Below are positions 1 through 11,712 of a stretch of DNA of 64,000 nucleotides, piece by piece (the first letter of the stretch is position 1; the number at the start of each line of letters is the position of its first letter). The position numbers and the translations under genes were made by a program. A model generated the notes under the pieces. That model saw only the letters and a list, made by a program, of their open reading frames with translations, ran no database searches and had not been told where the DNA came from. This stretch comes from Periconia sp. R9002 (lineage: Eukaryota > Ascomycota > Dothideomycetes > Pleosporales > Periconiaceae): assembly GCA_023627715.1 (NCBI GenBank), contig JAMAHW010000055.1:186001-250000 (forward strand), given 5' to 3'.

Positions 1-2674
1 TTTCCTCGTTTCGATTCGACCTACTTTCGCTTATTCAACCCATCTTAATTCGACATACGTGGCGGGAAATAGCCATCTTGACTACCACTAGGAGCAAATA
101 AAGAGGGGGGCAGTCTACAGACTGGAACCACCTAGGTATATAGTAGAAAATCTGCAGTCGAAAGTGCCAGCTCCTGAACGACCCAAGTTTCGATGAAATC
201 AGATTTGTGTATAACCTTTCGAGAGCTACAGAATTGTCACATCTCGATGCTTTAGCTTATGTATCAAGGGTTTATAGCTTGCTCTAGGATGATGTATCAA
301 TACTTTGCGAACGCAGAAATCATCTAGTCTCTTCCAGCGTCTCCGTCCGAACCCCTTCACCACCAATTCAATCTAAATTCTATCTATTATACGTAGATGT
401 AAAACATCCACAGTCAGTAACTAAGTTAACCACCTTACAAACTACGCCTAGATCCCAAACCTACGATTGTGTCTCGCATAATCAGCCTCTATCCTTCTCT
501 TCAATCAATCAGGTCATAAACCAACACCACACCTTCGCCACCATCAACTCTCCATCATTAGAAAAAAGGCGGCATTCAAAATCAAGCATCACGATCCCTA
601 ATCCTATCCCCGAACACAATCCTACCCACCTCGCCACCCTCCAGGCAGCAGAAACACACAAGACCACCGGTAAGACAACCCTTCACCCAGTCCCACCGTC
701 ATAATTATCATCCTCCTGAGACAAACTGCCCACCTATCTACGTCACCTACGTCAGTCACCAGCCAGCCATCCTCACACCACCCCCCTGACCACCTGACCA
801 TCGTACGCCGCTCCCTCGAATGCCCATTCTCTAACATGCTGCTGACTACATACATAAAGGCCTTAACTGCACGGCGAGTATGTCTTGTTTTGCTTACCTT
901 TGCTTACGTTGCTTACGTACCGCCGCCTTACCCGTCACTGCAGTGTGCAGACCAAGGTTCGATTGATCTCCGGGTGCGTGCGGTGTTTCCTTTGGCATCA
1001 TCTTGTGTGATACGATTGATTGATTACATATAGTAGGAGTACGGAGTGGGACGGTGTTGGTTTTTGTTTCTTTTTTGCGTGTCCATTTTGTTTTTAAGGC
1101 TGTTTTTTTCGGAAGTCAGGGATGTTGGATTTAGCTTCGGGGGCCGGAAAGGTGTAAGCTAACAAACGGACCGGACGGGTGTATGTACTTGGGTAGATTG
1201 TCTAGGAGCTAGAGTCGGATTTGAATGCTGCCTATAGCAGTAGGAATCATACTATAATTCCTGGAAAGCTTACCAGGGGGTAGTCAGTCCAGGTAGAACT
1301 CGAAAGGTCTGCTCTGCAGATTTCAGATGCGGAAAAAGAAGAAAAAATTAGGGTACTGCGACGAACTAGTCTAGTATTTTCTCCGTATGCAATTCGTTCA
1401 TTTCTATTATCCTTTCATCTCGCTCAACCTTCCAAACCCCTCGCCTGCAAACCAACAACAACACACCAAGTTCTTTTCCGGCCCGCTCGACCTGCATTTC
1501 ACCTCGCTAACACTAACCACATCAATACGCCACCTCGAGCTCCCTTCAGCCCCCTCCCTTTCTCGCAAACGCCCACGAAACAAGAAAAAATCGCTTACAT
1601 CAGTCATCGCCTTGAGCACTCCGGTAACCTGACTCAATCAATGATGGTTACTTTTTCGCAAGGACAAGGTAAGGTAGTACGAGCGAGGCTGCGGCGTATG
1701 TAACGTAAGCGAGAGAAGAAGAAAAGAAGAAAAGAAGAAAAGGGAGCGGAGATTAAAGATCGACGTTATATGTGGGCCGTGCGTTGCTCCGGTGAGGTGT
1801 GAGGCGTGACGTGTGTAGGGATAGGGGGTTTTGGGGATGGATTAGTGATTGCAAAAGGATTAGTCAGATGGGTGGTGGTGATGAGGCGTGCGTGTGCCTG
1901 CGTGGATGTTGAGGTAGGGTGAATGCCATGGTTGTAGTTACCCGGGGGCCTAGCAGTTGTAGAAGCATGCGTGTGTTGAGTCAACTTTTAGATCCTCACA
2001 CAAAAGGACTGTGCGAGATATTTAGATGAGGTTGTGAAAGGAACAGGTGTAGCTTGGATGAAACTGGGATTGAAGCATAGATTGATATGTTTGAAATGTA
2101 TTGCATCTCGATTGAATATCTCATGTTCATAAAGTATTATCATTCCAAGGCATTTTCCGACATAAAATCTAAAATGACTTCTTCTTCAGCAGGATAGTGG
2201 ATCCTTTCCTTCCTCCTTCCAGGTTCACGAATGTATTATAGACAGGCTGTGTTGTCTAGTTGGCAAGCAAACATCGGACAACAAGGGAAACTCAAGGTCG
2301 GTGAGAATAAACAATATTTACGTGCGCATGCACTCATGGCAAAACGACGTGGGTAAGCATAGACAGAGAAGGTAATCGATGGGAGTCGATGGACACCAGT
2401 CCTGGGTGATGGAAATGCGAAGATGAATGTGGACATAGGAGAAGAGAAGGGGATGGTGAAAACAAAAAAGAACGCCGTCGCTTATTGCTGGTCCGGGTTG
2501 GTGGGGGGGTATAACTAGAGAAATGGAAATGGAAAAGACTCAAAGCGAGCCAGAATCATGACGGGCAAAGAAAACACTGCTAGGTAGCCACGCGTATCAC
2601 TGAAACGCCGCCGCCCCCGATGGTAGAGACAAAGAACGAAACATTAGTGAAAAGCAATAATCGTGACCGATCAC
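1..2674. other. Intergenic, no gene supported
   Basis: I see no gene here. Open frames on both strands are short, low in complexity and show no recognisable domain or splice pattern. The segment next to 2675 lies downstream of the minus-strand gene that ends there, so it must contain that gene's 3' UTR and terminator. Purine-rich runs occur near 1330-1345 and 1720-1745. Confidence 0.6.
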
Positions 2675-4633
2675 TTAAATGATCTCCTTGATGCCGTGGC
2701 GAGCGCTCAGCTTCGCCTTGATGTTCCAGCTCCTCTTGCGGTTCTTCTTCTCCTCGTCGCTGAGATGACTCAGAGCGGGGCTTTGTAACGCACGCGGAGG
2801 TGATCCCGCCCTGGAGTTAAGTCCTATGCCACCCTCGAAACGCATACGCGCTTGCTCCATTTTGGAAAACGGCTTGACTGCTGAAGGAGGGGGCGGAGGC
2901 GGCGGGGTTCCCGGGGAAACAGTGCTCCCATTCTCGGTAATGAGGGTTTCCTTGAACTCCGGGCCATCCATCTTATCGGGGGACGGGGTGCCTTGCAGAG
3001 GAAGAGACATGGTAGAGCTGCTTGCGGAATTTACGCGAAGAGGTGGTGGGGAGTAGAGTGTGAGGTCATCAGATGAAGTTGGCACGTGAGAAGGAGCCCG
3101 GAGAGGGGAAGGGTGCATTGCGGAACGTGATGATGAGGGGCGTGGGTGTGAGGCAGAGCTCAATGGTGCAGGGAATAGGCTCATGACTGTGCTGAATCGA
3201 GGTGATCTGATCGTGGGCGACAGGGCAGGAGGTGATTGAGCATCTGATTGAGCTTGTGATGGCGTGGGAACAGTCAGGACGGTTTCCACGGTTCGCGTAG
3301 GGCTGCTAGGCGCAGGAGGAACTGGCGAAACACCGCGAAGCGCTGGGTGGATATCCGCTTGAGCTTGGGTTTCCTCAGGAACGGATCGAGGAGTAGGCGC
3401 ACGGAAGGCCGGGTGGACATTCTCGAGGCTGTTGGAGAAGCTGTGCGACGATAGCACGGGCAACTGGACCTTCTTCACGCTTTTGCCTGACTCAATGGAT
3501 CTAGTGATGGAGGGTTGGGGTGAAACAGCGCGCTCAGACGGGGCGGGGGAGGCATTGGGAGGAAGAGGAGGAAGAGGACGGTTGATTGGTGGGGGCTGTG
3601 CGGGTAGGCTGCTGATAGGATGATGCGCTATGCTGGAGACGCGCTTAGGGATATCTGAAGACGGGATGGGAGGGACCGGTACAGTGGGGAAGGAACGAAT
3701 GTCAGTGAGGTCGTCATAAGAGGCGTGGATTGTGATTTCCTGGGAGCGCGTTGTCATGACTGACATGTCGCGCGTGTGGTGATATGTCCTCTGAGAGTAG
3801 TGCGAAGATCTCGACGATGTGGTAGATGCTACCGAGTGTTCCGAGGGGGCATATTCGCCGTCGGAGTGATGCGGGGTGTCCTCTAGGTGCTCCTCAGGAA
3901 TGGAGTCTGGCAATGAGTGAGAAGAAGGATTGGATTTTGTAGGGGCAGAGCTCAATGGCTTGATAATGGACCATGGTGGAGATTGTTGCATCAAGTGCTC
4001 AAGCTGTGGCTCTAGCTCCAAGCCATCCCATTCCTTGAGCTTCCTCAAAACCCAGGGGTTTTGAGTGCAGCGCAGTTTAGAGAAGTAGGCGCTGCATGCT
4101 TGGATGTTGGACATGGGGTGTCCATGGTCCAAAAGATCGTCGAGAGTGGCTTGATATTCGGCGTTGAAGTCCTCAATGGTGCTGTATTGGTCGATGTGGA
4201 GGTTGAGGAAATGGCAGAAGACGTGGTGGTAGTCCTCAAACTTGAACTCGGCGAAGCGTTCATCCATAGCTTCCATCATCTCCTTGGCGGTCAAAGCAAC
4301 CGGTGGCAGTGGTGGGCCAACATCGAAGACTTCAAGTTTGATATCGTCCGAAACAGAGAGGAAAATGTCAAGCTTTACATCGCGATCCTTCTTTACCCAT
4401 GCTTTTCTTTGCTCTAGTAGTTCCGGTTGTGGGTTGGTGGGTGATGCTGGCGAGAAGAAATTTGGTCCTGCTTCTGGCATAGGCATTGGGTTGGAACCAT
4501 CGCAGTGACCCCAGGTTCCTTTTGCTGTGAAGACGGCCTTGACTTCGCGTCTCCATCGGGCGTATTCCGGGCCGGTGGCTTCCGCTCGTAGAATTGAGAC
4601 GCCTGGAAGGCGTGGTGATTGCATTACTGTCAT
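2675..4633 (-). CDS. Gag-like N-terminal domain protein with long disordered tail (hypothetical)
   Basis: A single-exon frame of 652 codons on the minus strand. Residues about 1-230 form an ordered, Trp- and Leu-rich segment: a WRREV motif near 28, then W-V-K-K-D, a region ending in AMDERF, a long helical stretch, and SAYFSKLR. This order resembles the UBN2/DUF4219-type Gag core of Copia-like retrotransposons. Residues about 230-640 are Pro/Ser-rich and low in complexity, ending in a basic segment that includes KKNRKRSWNIKAK. I see no protease, integrase, reverse transcriptase, zinc knuckle or flanking long terminal repeats, and the frame is intact. It may be a domesticated Gag-derived gene. 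An unrelated helical protein is the alternative, because the similarity is recalled by eye and not computed. Confidence 0.75.
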   Translation of the reverse strand: MTVMQSPRLPGVSILRAEATGPEYARWRREVKAVFTAKGTWGHCDGSNPMPMPEAGPNFFSPASPTNPQPELLEQRKAWVKKDRDVKLDIFLSVSDDIKLEVFDVGPPLPPVALTAKEMMEAMDERFAEFKFEDYHHVFCHFLNLHIDQYSTIEDFNAEYQATLDDLLDHGHPMSNIQACSAYFSKLRCTQNPWVLRKLKEWDGLELEPQLEHLMQQSPPWSIIKPLSSAPTKSNPSSHSLPDSIPEEHLEDTPHHSDGEYAPSEHSVASTTSSRSSHYSQRTYHHTRDMSVMTTRSQEITIHASYDDLTDIRSFPTVPVPPIPSSDIPKRVSSIAHHPISSLPAQPPPINRPLPPLPPNASPAPSERAVSPQPSITRSIESGKSVKKVQLPVLSSHSFSNSLENVHPAFRAPTPRSVPEETQAQADIHPALRGVSPVPPAPSSPTRTVETVLTVPTPSQAQSDAQSPPALSPTIRSPRFSTVMSLFPAPLSSASHPRPSSSRSAMHPSPLRAPSHVPTSSDDLTLYSPPPLRVNSASSSTMSLPLQGTPSPDKMDGPEFKETLITENGSTVSPGTPPPPPPPSAVKPFSKMEQARMRFEGGIGLNSRAGSPPRALQSPALSHLSDEEKKNRKRSWNIKAKLSARHGIKEII

Positions 4634-6131
4634 GGCGGCGGCAGCGGCAAAGGGTGTAACAGTCCTGTACCTGCACTGTGTGTCGACCGCGATGCAGCAG
4701 AATTGTGGTAATGCTAGAGAAGCTGTAATGGGGAGCCAGCCCTTGATAATAAAGGCCGCCGTGCTCCTAGAGGTGGTATAGTATAATCCGGAGTAGGCTA
4801 CAGACCGGACATTTGTTACATGTAAGCTGCACGTCGCACTGGCACCTTGCCGGCTTTAAGTGTCTTCGGTCAAAGGTCACCAACGACGTTCCTCGGGATA
4901 CCCTAGCTTGCGATAGGAATCTGCGAGGCCGGGAGTTGGGGTATCGCTGCCTTAAACGTGCAGCGGTGGCTTCTTGTACAGTGCGCTCGAGAAGATGGCC
5001 ACTCTAAAGCGTACCGGCGCAAAATCACGACCGACGATCGTGGGAGTTGCCTCTCTGCTGCTCTTGCTCGAGGTAGCCAGACCGTGTTGGAGAGCTGCGG
5101 TCAGCACGTACCACACGACTGGGGGATGCGTGGGCAAGGGTTAGGTCGCGAGGGTGTAGCCAAAACGCCCAGCAAAAGGCCAATAGGGGACTAAGGGTGA
5201 GGCCGGGGTTGGTGGATTGGCCGTGCGCGCCATCGGGATACGACGAAGGTTGTTCAGCTCGAAGTCCGAAAGTTGATTGTGTGCATACCCGTGATAGCGT
5301 CGTGTTGGAGTCAGCTCTCTTAGGCAGGCCCTCTGCTAGACCAGGTTCGCGATTGACATCATGTGTACAGATTGAGGCCTGCTGCAACTAAGGCTATGGC
5401 TGGGGAGTGACAAACTTGTGGGTCAACGGAGTCTTGCTCTCCGGTCTGAGGTGAAAACACACACGAAGAAACATCTGGCAATCGTCGCACATGAGTGGTT
5501 CAGCCCGAATACGCAATCCAAGCCACTGCCGTATCGCTTGTTGGATCTTGGAGCTGATGATACTGGCTGACGGCCATGCTGCCAATCGACATGTACGATG
5601 GCTTATTCTAAGTGCCGTCAGACTCACACGGCAGTGTTGAGGTTATTTATGGCTCCCAAAACATAGACAAGACAGTAAGATGATGCGAGGACATTCTGTC
5701 TGTGACGCAGGGTTTTTGCCACAACCCCAAGTGTTCGGTTTTCCTGGAGTGCATGCATGCTTATGTGCGCCCCTCCACCACGTTGCCTTTCATCACCGAA
5801 CGAGAGGAAGTAATCGATCGTCGGTGCTGAACAGGACAGCACAGGGCTGAACTGAACAGGAAAATCGGCAACTTTTATTGTTGAAGAATCAATCGTTATC
5901 ATTTGCTAGCTCCTTTTGAGTGAAACCACCGCGGTGTTCCCGTAGTACTGGATTATTTTTGGAAAGCTGACGTTTAGCGTGGTCGATCTAGTGTTCCGCT
6001 TCAAAACTTCTAGAAGCTCGAAAGAAAAGGGCGATCTGCACAGTGGAACACAGATCCTAAGTTATTATCAGTACAAGTATTGTTTTGCATACAAAATTAC
6101 CATCTCATCTCGTATTCCGAGCTAATCTTCA
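4634..6131. other. Intergenic, no gene supported
   Basis: This is the upstream region of the minus-strand gene that starts at 4633, and it ends at the tRNA gene. Small frames are present on both strands (for example 5025-5387 and 5624-5902 minus), but none has a recognisable domain or a splice partner. Confidence 0.55.
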
Positions 6132-6212
6132 GGCGCTCTGGCAGAGTGGTTATTGCGTAAGACTAGAAATCTTATTCCTTCGGGAGCACAGGTTCGAATC
6201 CTGTGGGCGTCG
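6132..6212 (+). tRNA. tRNA-Ser(AGA)
   Basis: An 81-nucleotide tRNA with all arms visible. The acceptor arms GGCGCTC and GGGCGTC pair over 7 bp with two G-U wobbles, and the discriminator is G. The anticodon stem TAAGA/TCTTA encloses the loop CTAGAAA, which gives anticodon AGA (serine). A long type II variable arm with a CC-TTC-GG hairpin fits tRNA-Ser. The T arm is ACAGG-TTCGAAT-CCTGT. There is no intron. A small frame running antisense through this gene is spurious. Confidence 0.95.
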
Positions 6213-6401
6213 TTTCCTTTTTGCACGTACGGATGCATAAGATCAGATTGTTGGATGTTCTGTTTTTTTTTTGCCGGTGCTGGTGTCTTGGAGTGACCTC
6301 GGAGATCCGGATAAACGTCGGCGGTGCCAAGAAGGCTTACATCATCTGCATTTTCCATCTGAACATCGATCGCAGTTACTTCTACAAATGCGACCCATCC
6401 C

Positions 6402-7011
6402 ATGCCTCCTCGGCCCTTCCCTCTCCCTCTACGAGTGGGTACTGACATTTGCAGCATCTCCCGCATTCGGAAGATCCTAGCCCCTGCTGAAGGATCAGCA
6501 ATCCCGCGCCTGGAACGGTTCCTACCCAAGCTGCTCACATGGCCTGAACGGCAGCACTTTTGGAATCGCTTTGGTTCCCATGAATTTTCACCTAATCATG
6601 CACTCGCCATAGCGCAGTTTATAGCTGGCCGGTACATCTCATTTGCAGTTTCATCGGAATTGGCACTGACATCATCACAGGTGGGCTGCGAAAGAAGCGT
6701 GTCGCAAAGCATGCGAGCATCTTGGAACTTCGAATGGTTTCCACTCCATTCTGATATTGCCAGTGTCGTCATACGGTGACCACCCCAATGGAGCTACATC
6801 GCGACCTCAGGGCTTAATACTACGTGAGCGATTGACCGAACGCTTGATCCATAACTCTGAGTCCAAAACCGCGACGGGGACTTCGCGCTTTGATGAGTTC
6901 GACGTAAACTCAGTAGATGGCCAACTTTGTGAAATCAGCATCAGTCATGACACTGACTGGGCTGTTGCCACGGCAATCGCTCCGACGTTCGATTCCTGGG
7001 ACAAAAGGTGA
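6402..7011 (+). CDS. PPT2: Holo-[acyl-carrier-protein] synthase (AcpS-type phosphopantetheinyl transferase)
   Basis: AcpS-type enzymes transfer 4'-phosphopantetheine from CoA to the serine of acyl carrier protein; in fungi the short AcpS-like form usually serves the mitochondrial type II fatty-acid pathway. The gene has two exons, 6402-6631 and 6681-7011, joined across a 49-base intron (donor GTACAT, acceptor CACAG), giving 186 residues. Visible signatures are V-G-T-D-I at 12-16 (Mg-binding Asp15), the LTWPER segment, and A-G-R-W-A-A-K-E-A-C-R-K-A at 75-87 with Glu82 in the catalytic KEA motif. The KEA motif appears only after splicing, so neither exon alone shows the family clearly. The C-terminal ISHDTDWAVATAI segment also fits the family. 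The start chosen is the first ATG before the GTDI motif. The symbol follows the yeast PPT2 analogue. A tRNA-Ser gene lies about 190 bases upstream. Confidence 0.88.
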
Positions 7012-7903
7012 TGCGGAAGGCACAGCGGCAATGGGAATGAGCGAACACGCACATGTAAGAGACGGCAACGACTGTAGCAGGTGCTATATGATTTCGCTAC
7101 GAGAGAGCATGGAAAGGCATGTCTTCGTACAGTCTACAGATTGTATGTACCAACTTAACAAAACGCCCATTGTCACAGATTGACTTTGCGAGCATCCTTG
7201 CCGCTAGAAGCTTATTCGGCCCTACTGGATGCACGCTGATTCATAAGCCTTCAACTCTATGCTTTCGGAAACAGAACAAGAACATACGTCATTTTGATAC
7301 TTAGGCAGACTGATATCAAAAATTTCCTTTGCAATTCAAACTCTCCAGTTTTGCTCTACTGAAGGTACCCCAGTTTTTGACCCAACCTAGACTTACTGCA
7401 ATCCCCTGTAGTCGCGCAAGGAATGATTCTGCAGTCCATATGTACTCCTTCGACTTTGTACGAGTTCTGAATTTAGACTGCGTTCACTTATCATCGAGAG
7501 TGCAAAGTTCTCTCCATCTAAGAAAAAAAAGGCGCAGCCTTGGCGCATCTCGTATTGCCATTCTCACCCGAGCCAACTACCACGACAGCTCGTATTCGCT
7601 ATCTCTTCCCTAGAAGAACGGTGACAGCTGACCAAATCTAGCAAAGCATCAATCTGTACCGCACTGTGATTTGTAGTTTCGAATATCGTGAAAAACACGA
7701 GTGAGCCACGATGAGGCTTCGCCAGGGTATGGTGGCTGTACTCTCGTGTTGTCTGGACGTGGATACGATGCCATCCATTGTTAATAGTTGGGCAGGCTGG
7801 ATCTTCCTAGTCTGATACCAACTCGTCCTTGCACGTCACCTGCAAGAAGTGTTTCGAAGTGAACAGTGTTTGGTCTCGATTTCCAGGTCTTATCAACTCC
7901 ATA
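7012..7903. other. Intergenic, no gene supported
   Basis: This contains the 3' flank of the AcpS gene and the promoter region of the membrane-protein gene at 7904. Small frames such as 7329-7613 show no domain or splice continuity. Confidence 0.5.
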
Positions 7904-9129
7904 ATGCGTGTGTGCGCATCCCTGACTTACGCGCTCTTTGCGAGCTTTAGCCTCGCCAGGCTGCTCACGCCTACGCCAGCGGTGTCGGACCCTACGATAA
8001 CTTTGGCGCCTGAAGTTCCGATAGAGTTGTTTAGGAAGCAGAACGATAATCGGTTCATGGGATGGATATCACTCGACGGTACTTGGATCGCCCGGTCATG
8101 TAATATCGGGTACACCTACTATCAGGCCGGAAGCGTTTGGAGATGTTGCTCAACAGCGTTTGCTGGGTGTAATGTGCCAGTTGGATGTGTTGCAGGGAGC
8201 TTGATCTTCCGAGTACCGACATCTGGCACGCAAACTTCGACGGTGAGCACTGTAGCTTGGTGAGTTGATCTTGGTATAAGAATGAACTTACAAGAATGCC
8301 ACCTTAACTAATAGTTAATCCGTTCTAGCACTTCGGGACTTACTAACCCTGCCGACCTGTCATTATCAGTTTGCAACACTGGATTACTGTACGAGAGCGC
8401 TGAAGCAGCTGGCACAGATGCTCGTACTAATATCTTTTGCGGAGCTAATTCCCTGATATACAGTTATTACAGGGTCAAACCATCTGATTCAACTTCTTCA
8501 TGTAGGTGGCCGCCACCTTGGGAGAGTAATATAAGCATACTTACATTTGCATAGCAAGATCGTCTTCCACTCCTCAAAGTACTTCAGTAACCACAACCAG
8601 CCAGTCAAGCTCCAGTCCTAGTTCCAGCCCTCCCTCACCACCGCCATCACCACCACCTCCTCCAGTAAACAAGAGCCAAGCCTGGATCGCCGGTGCCGTC
8701 GTGGGGCCTGTCGCCGGACTCACCCTTATAGGAGCCATCCTTTTCTTCTTCCTCCGCCGCAAGAAAAAGGGCTCATCCTCAACCCCACACCCCAACGCCG
8801 ACGGAACCGCCTTCTACGACACGCAGCAAAAGCCAAACATAGTCCCTGTCGGCGTTGGGACTCACGGGCCGACCTACCCGCAAAGTCCCTACCAGCAGCA
8901 ACAGTGGCAGCACCTGCCCCAGCAAGGCCAACAAGTGTATCCGCCTCCTCCACCTTCTTCCACGGGAAGTCCACCGCCGCAGCACCAGCAGCCGTTGTAT
9001 AACGGCCAGGGTTATGGAAGGCAGCCGGGTGTTGAGGAGCGCCCGCTTTCGGCGGAGTTAGACGGCAGTGGGTATCAAGGCATGGGGGGCGCTGTTGCAC
9101 CGAATTCACCGCCGCAGCAGAATAGGTGA
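7904..9129 (+). CDS. Type I membrane protein with Cys-containing ectodomain and Pro/Gln-rich tail (hypothetical)
   Basis: Three exons, 7904-8259, 8329-8501 and 8555-9129, join in frame to 367 residues. The introns use GTGAGT/CTAG and GTAGGT/ATAG. Residues about 1-22 form a signal peptide (MRVCASLTYALFASFSLARL). The ectodomain has about a dozen cysteines, some in CC and CxxxxxC patterns, followed by a Ser/Thr/Pro-rich stalk. One membrane helix lies at about 220-243 (AWIAGAVVGPVAGLTLIGAI followed by LFFFL), and the RRKKK cluster just after it predicts a cytosolic C terminus. The tail of about 120 residues is Pro/Gln-rich. The layout is like that of fungal wall-stress sensors or Mid2-like proteins, but I see no canonical WSC domain. 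Function is unknown. I chose the ATG at 7904 over an in-frame ATG at 7829 because the signal peptide begins there. Confidence 0.82.
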
Positions 9130-9909
9130 TGCTTGTATGATATATGAGTGAGTCACTCACGCAGTCGCTCTTCAAAAGCCTAGGAAATGGAGAAATAGAT
9201 TGTTACACCTCCGGTTGAGTGTCTAATCTGCTTGGTACTGTATTAATGTGTAACTGGGGGTTTTGATGTAGTGTGTAGAGCGTAGCGCAGCGTATACCCT
9301 CAGACGTATCAATACGTAGTCTTAACCCTAATCGAAGTCTCAACATAGATTGAATTTGATATAGGTGCCTTTGCTTGCGGCAGTGCCCTTCTTGTCTGTT
9401 TATATCATAGTCAAGCACTCCGTCTTTGAGGTCTCATTCTCTACATACCTTACGTGTAGAACACCTACCTACGCTCGACTTGTGCTCACCCTCACCAATC
9501 TAATGTTTGCGTCTGATGGCTGTTTGAGTCTGACGCACAAAACAAGCCGTGCTTGGTCTCCGAGACATTCTATAGGGTTGTGTCGAGAAAGGGAAAACTG
9601 CTTGGTTGAATCTACGTACGGGGGCAGGTAGCTACTTATATAGCCTACCTGCCCTGCTGCCTAGTGCAGCAAACACAACCTAGTGAAATACAGAATCACG
9701 TGACAGGACTATACCCAACACATTCTTGAGAATAGGGGCACAGAGACCAGAATGAATTCAAAAGAAGTATCATTTTAGGATGCTCTACTATGCATTCTAT
9801 CGTACCCTTAGTTACTTCGTGACCGATCCGAGAGACCTGATAATAAAACGCCAAATGCAACCCGAAAGACCGACCGACAGACTGACCAACCGACCAAATG
9901 CGAAATTTT
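9130..9909. other. Intergenic between convergent genes
   Basis: This lies between the 3' end of the membrane-protein gene and the 3' end of TIF35 on the opposite strand, so it holds two terminators. A pyrimidine/purine-alternating stretch occurs near 9860-9895. I see no gene. Confidence 0.5.
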
Positions 9910-10811
9910 TTATTTTCCATCTGGCTTCTTTGCAAACTCGACGCGGAGAATGAGATGCCCGAAACCGTATCCGTCCATCTTCTCGCACGCCTTGGCCGCG
10001 TCGGATCGGTCCGCATAGCTGACGAAGGCGAAGCCCTTGGCCCGACCTGTCTCGCGGTCCTTCGCCAGGAACACACGGGTGACGTGACCGAACCGTGAGA
10101 ACATGTCGCGCAGGTCCTGCTCTTCGGCGAACTCGGACACGTTGGTGACGCGCAGCGTGGCCAGGTCGTCGCGTTCGTACTTGCCGCCCATCTTCTCGCC
10201 ACCGCCGCCACCAGCACGACCTCTGAGATGCGGGGGTACGTAGCTACCTGAACCAGCGCCCGCACCGCCGGTCTGGGGCGCGTCATCGGGCATCTCAGCG
10301 GGTGTCGCCTCGTCGGCCACGCCCATGGTGTCCTTGAAGGGACATTTTGTGGTGAAATGGTCGCCGCTGCAGATTCTGCACTTGATCTTGGCCTGCTTGA
10401 GGTCCGTCTTCTTCTTGTCTGCCTCGTTCTTGTCGTCGGAACTCGCTTTCCAGTTGGCGGTCGGTCGGAAGACAATGTTCTCGGCAACACTGACGGTATC
10501 GGTCTGGGGGCCTGCAGGCTTGCCCTTTTCTTGTCCAAACTTTTCCCAGTGCTTGCGCTCGGCCACACGGGGGTTTACAATCTGCTTGACGACTGTTTTC
10601 TTGATGCGGCGGGTGGTCTTGATCTTCTTGCCATCCTCGCGGACGGCGTATGTGATTATGGTCTCGGTTCCGTCTTTGTTCTTGATAATTTGGTTCTGGG
10701 GGAGCTCGTCCTCATCTTCATCGGCAGCCCAGTCGCTGCGTCTGCAGACATAAATCAATATGTGAGGAGTTTGAGGGGCTAAATAAGCACTTACCCCACT
10801 GTTCGTGACAT
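9910..10811 (-). CDS. TIF35: Eukaryotic translation initiation factor 3 subunit G (eIF3g)
   Basis: eIF3g is an RNA-binding subunit of the cytosolic eIF3 complex, which acts in scanning and reinitiation. A 17-base first exon (10795-10811, MSRTVG) joins exon 2 (9910-10741) across a 53-base intron (GTAAGT to CTGCAG), giving 282 residues. The joined N terminus reads [17 protein letters not shown], as expected for eIF3g. A CCHC zinc knuckle ([13 protein letters not shown]) lies at 127-139, followed by a Gly/Pro linker and a C-terminal RRM at about 200-280 with LRVTNVS (RNP2) and KGFAFVSY (RNP1). An unspliced reading with a longer N terminus is rejected because it runs through the intron. Confidence 0.96.
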
Positions 10812-11712
10812 AGCTGCGGTATATGGTATATGTGTAAGATTCACGCCGATGCAGAATATTTCCAAGTAGTCGTAATTGGGGTGCGTCCAGGGAGGGCAAC
10901 GACGGTGGATGGTGGATGGAGGGCCGTCAAAGTGGCGGTCGTGGGGCATGGTTGACTGTGTGCGAAATTCAAGGAAATCTTGGCATTCATCCAAATACAG
11001 TTTAGCGCTTCCCTACACCTGCAATCGTTGTTGGTCCTCAAAGACATTTTGGAAATATCATGTTATTCATCACGCTAGTTGCAACTTCCGGTCTATTCAC
11101 TTGAGCTTTGATCGTTATTATTCTCCAAGCCCCTGATATGCACCACTGCTGTGTGATGCTGTTGTTTCACTTGATACAGAGATGCGTTTGCGTACCACTT
11201 GGAACTACAAAGGTTACACGTACTCTAATCTGATGGCCTCTGTTTGCATGAGCTTTTTTTTCCATCTTCTGTTTGAAGGGCTTCTACCTAGACACAAAAG
11301 AAACCAAGAATGAGTGATAAAAAAAGGCAGGCGGCCTTGGCTACCAAAACGTTAAATGCGGGGTTATAAGCATCTTGAATCTGCATGCATAGCTCTATTT
11401 AGTGGCACAGTGTGGGCATGAAATGCCTCGATATGGCTAGCAGTATTCACGCAGGTCACCAGTGTATTCAATCATCCATATCGTGCTTGAACAAATAGGA
11501 ACAATGATCATCTGTTGATGGCTGCCTGGCAATCGTCCTGATATTACGCTAATGCATTCTTAGTCTAGCGTAGCATACGCCCTACAGATATATAAGGTAC
11601 TGATAGATCTCCAAACAAGGCATAACCCCTTCCTTCTCCTCGATCCATTTGGGAAAACACGGAAGTCTAAGAATACATTCTTCTCCAGCTTCTCGCATAC
11701 TTCCTATCATGA
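10812..11712. other. Intergenic, divergent promoter region
   Basis: This is the shared upstream region of TIF35 (minus) and the F-box-like gene (plus). No gene or RNA is recognised. A poly-T run lies near 11255. Confidence 0.5.

Noticed and set aside
2675..4633. A complete LTR retrotransposon
   Set aside because: No protease, integrase, reverse transcriptase or flanking repeats are present around the gag-like frame.
6122..6538. A minus-strand frame of 138 codons
   Set aside because: It runs antisense through the tRNA-Ser gene and into the first exon of the AcpS gene.
8726..9175. A minus-strand frame of 149 codons
   Set aside because: Antisense to the Pro/Gln-rich exon of the membrane protein; created by its codon bias.
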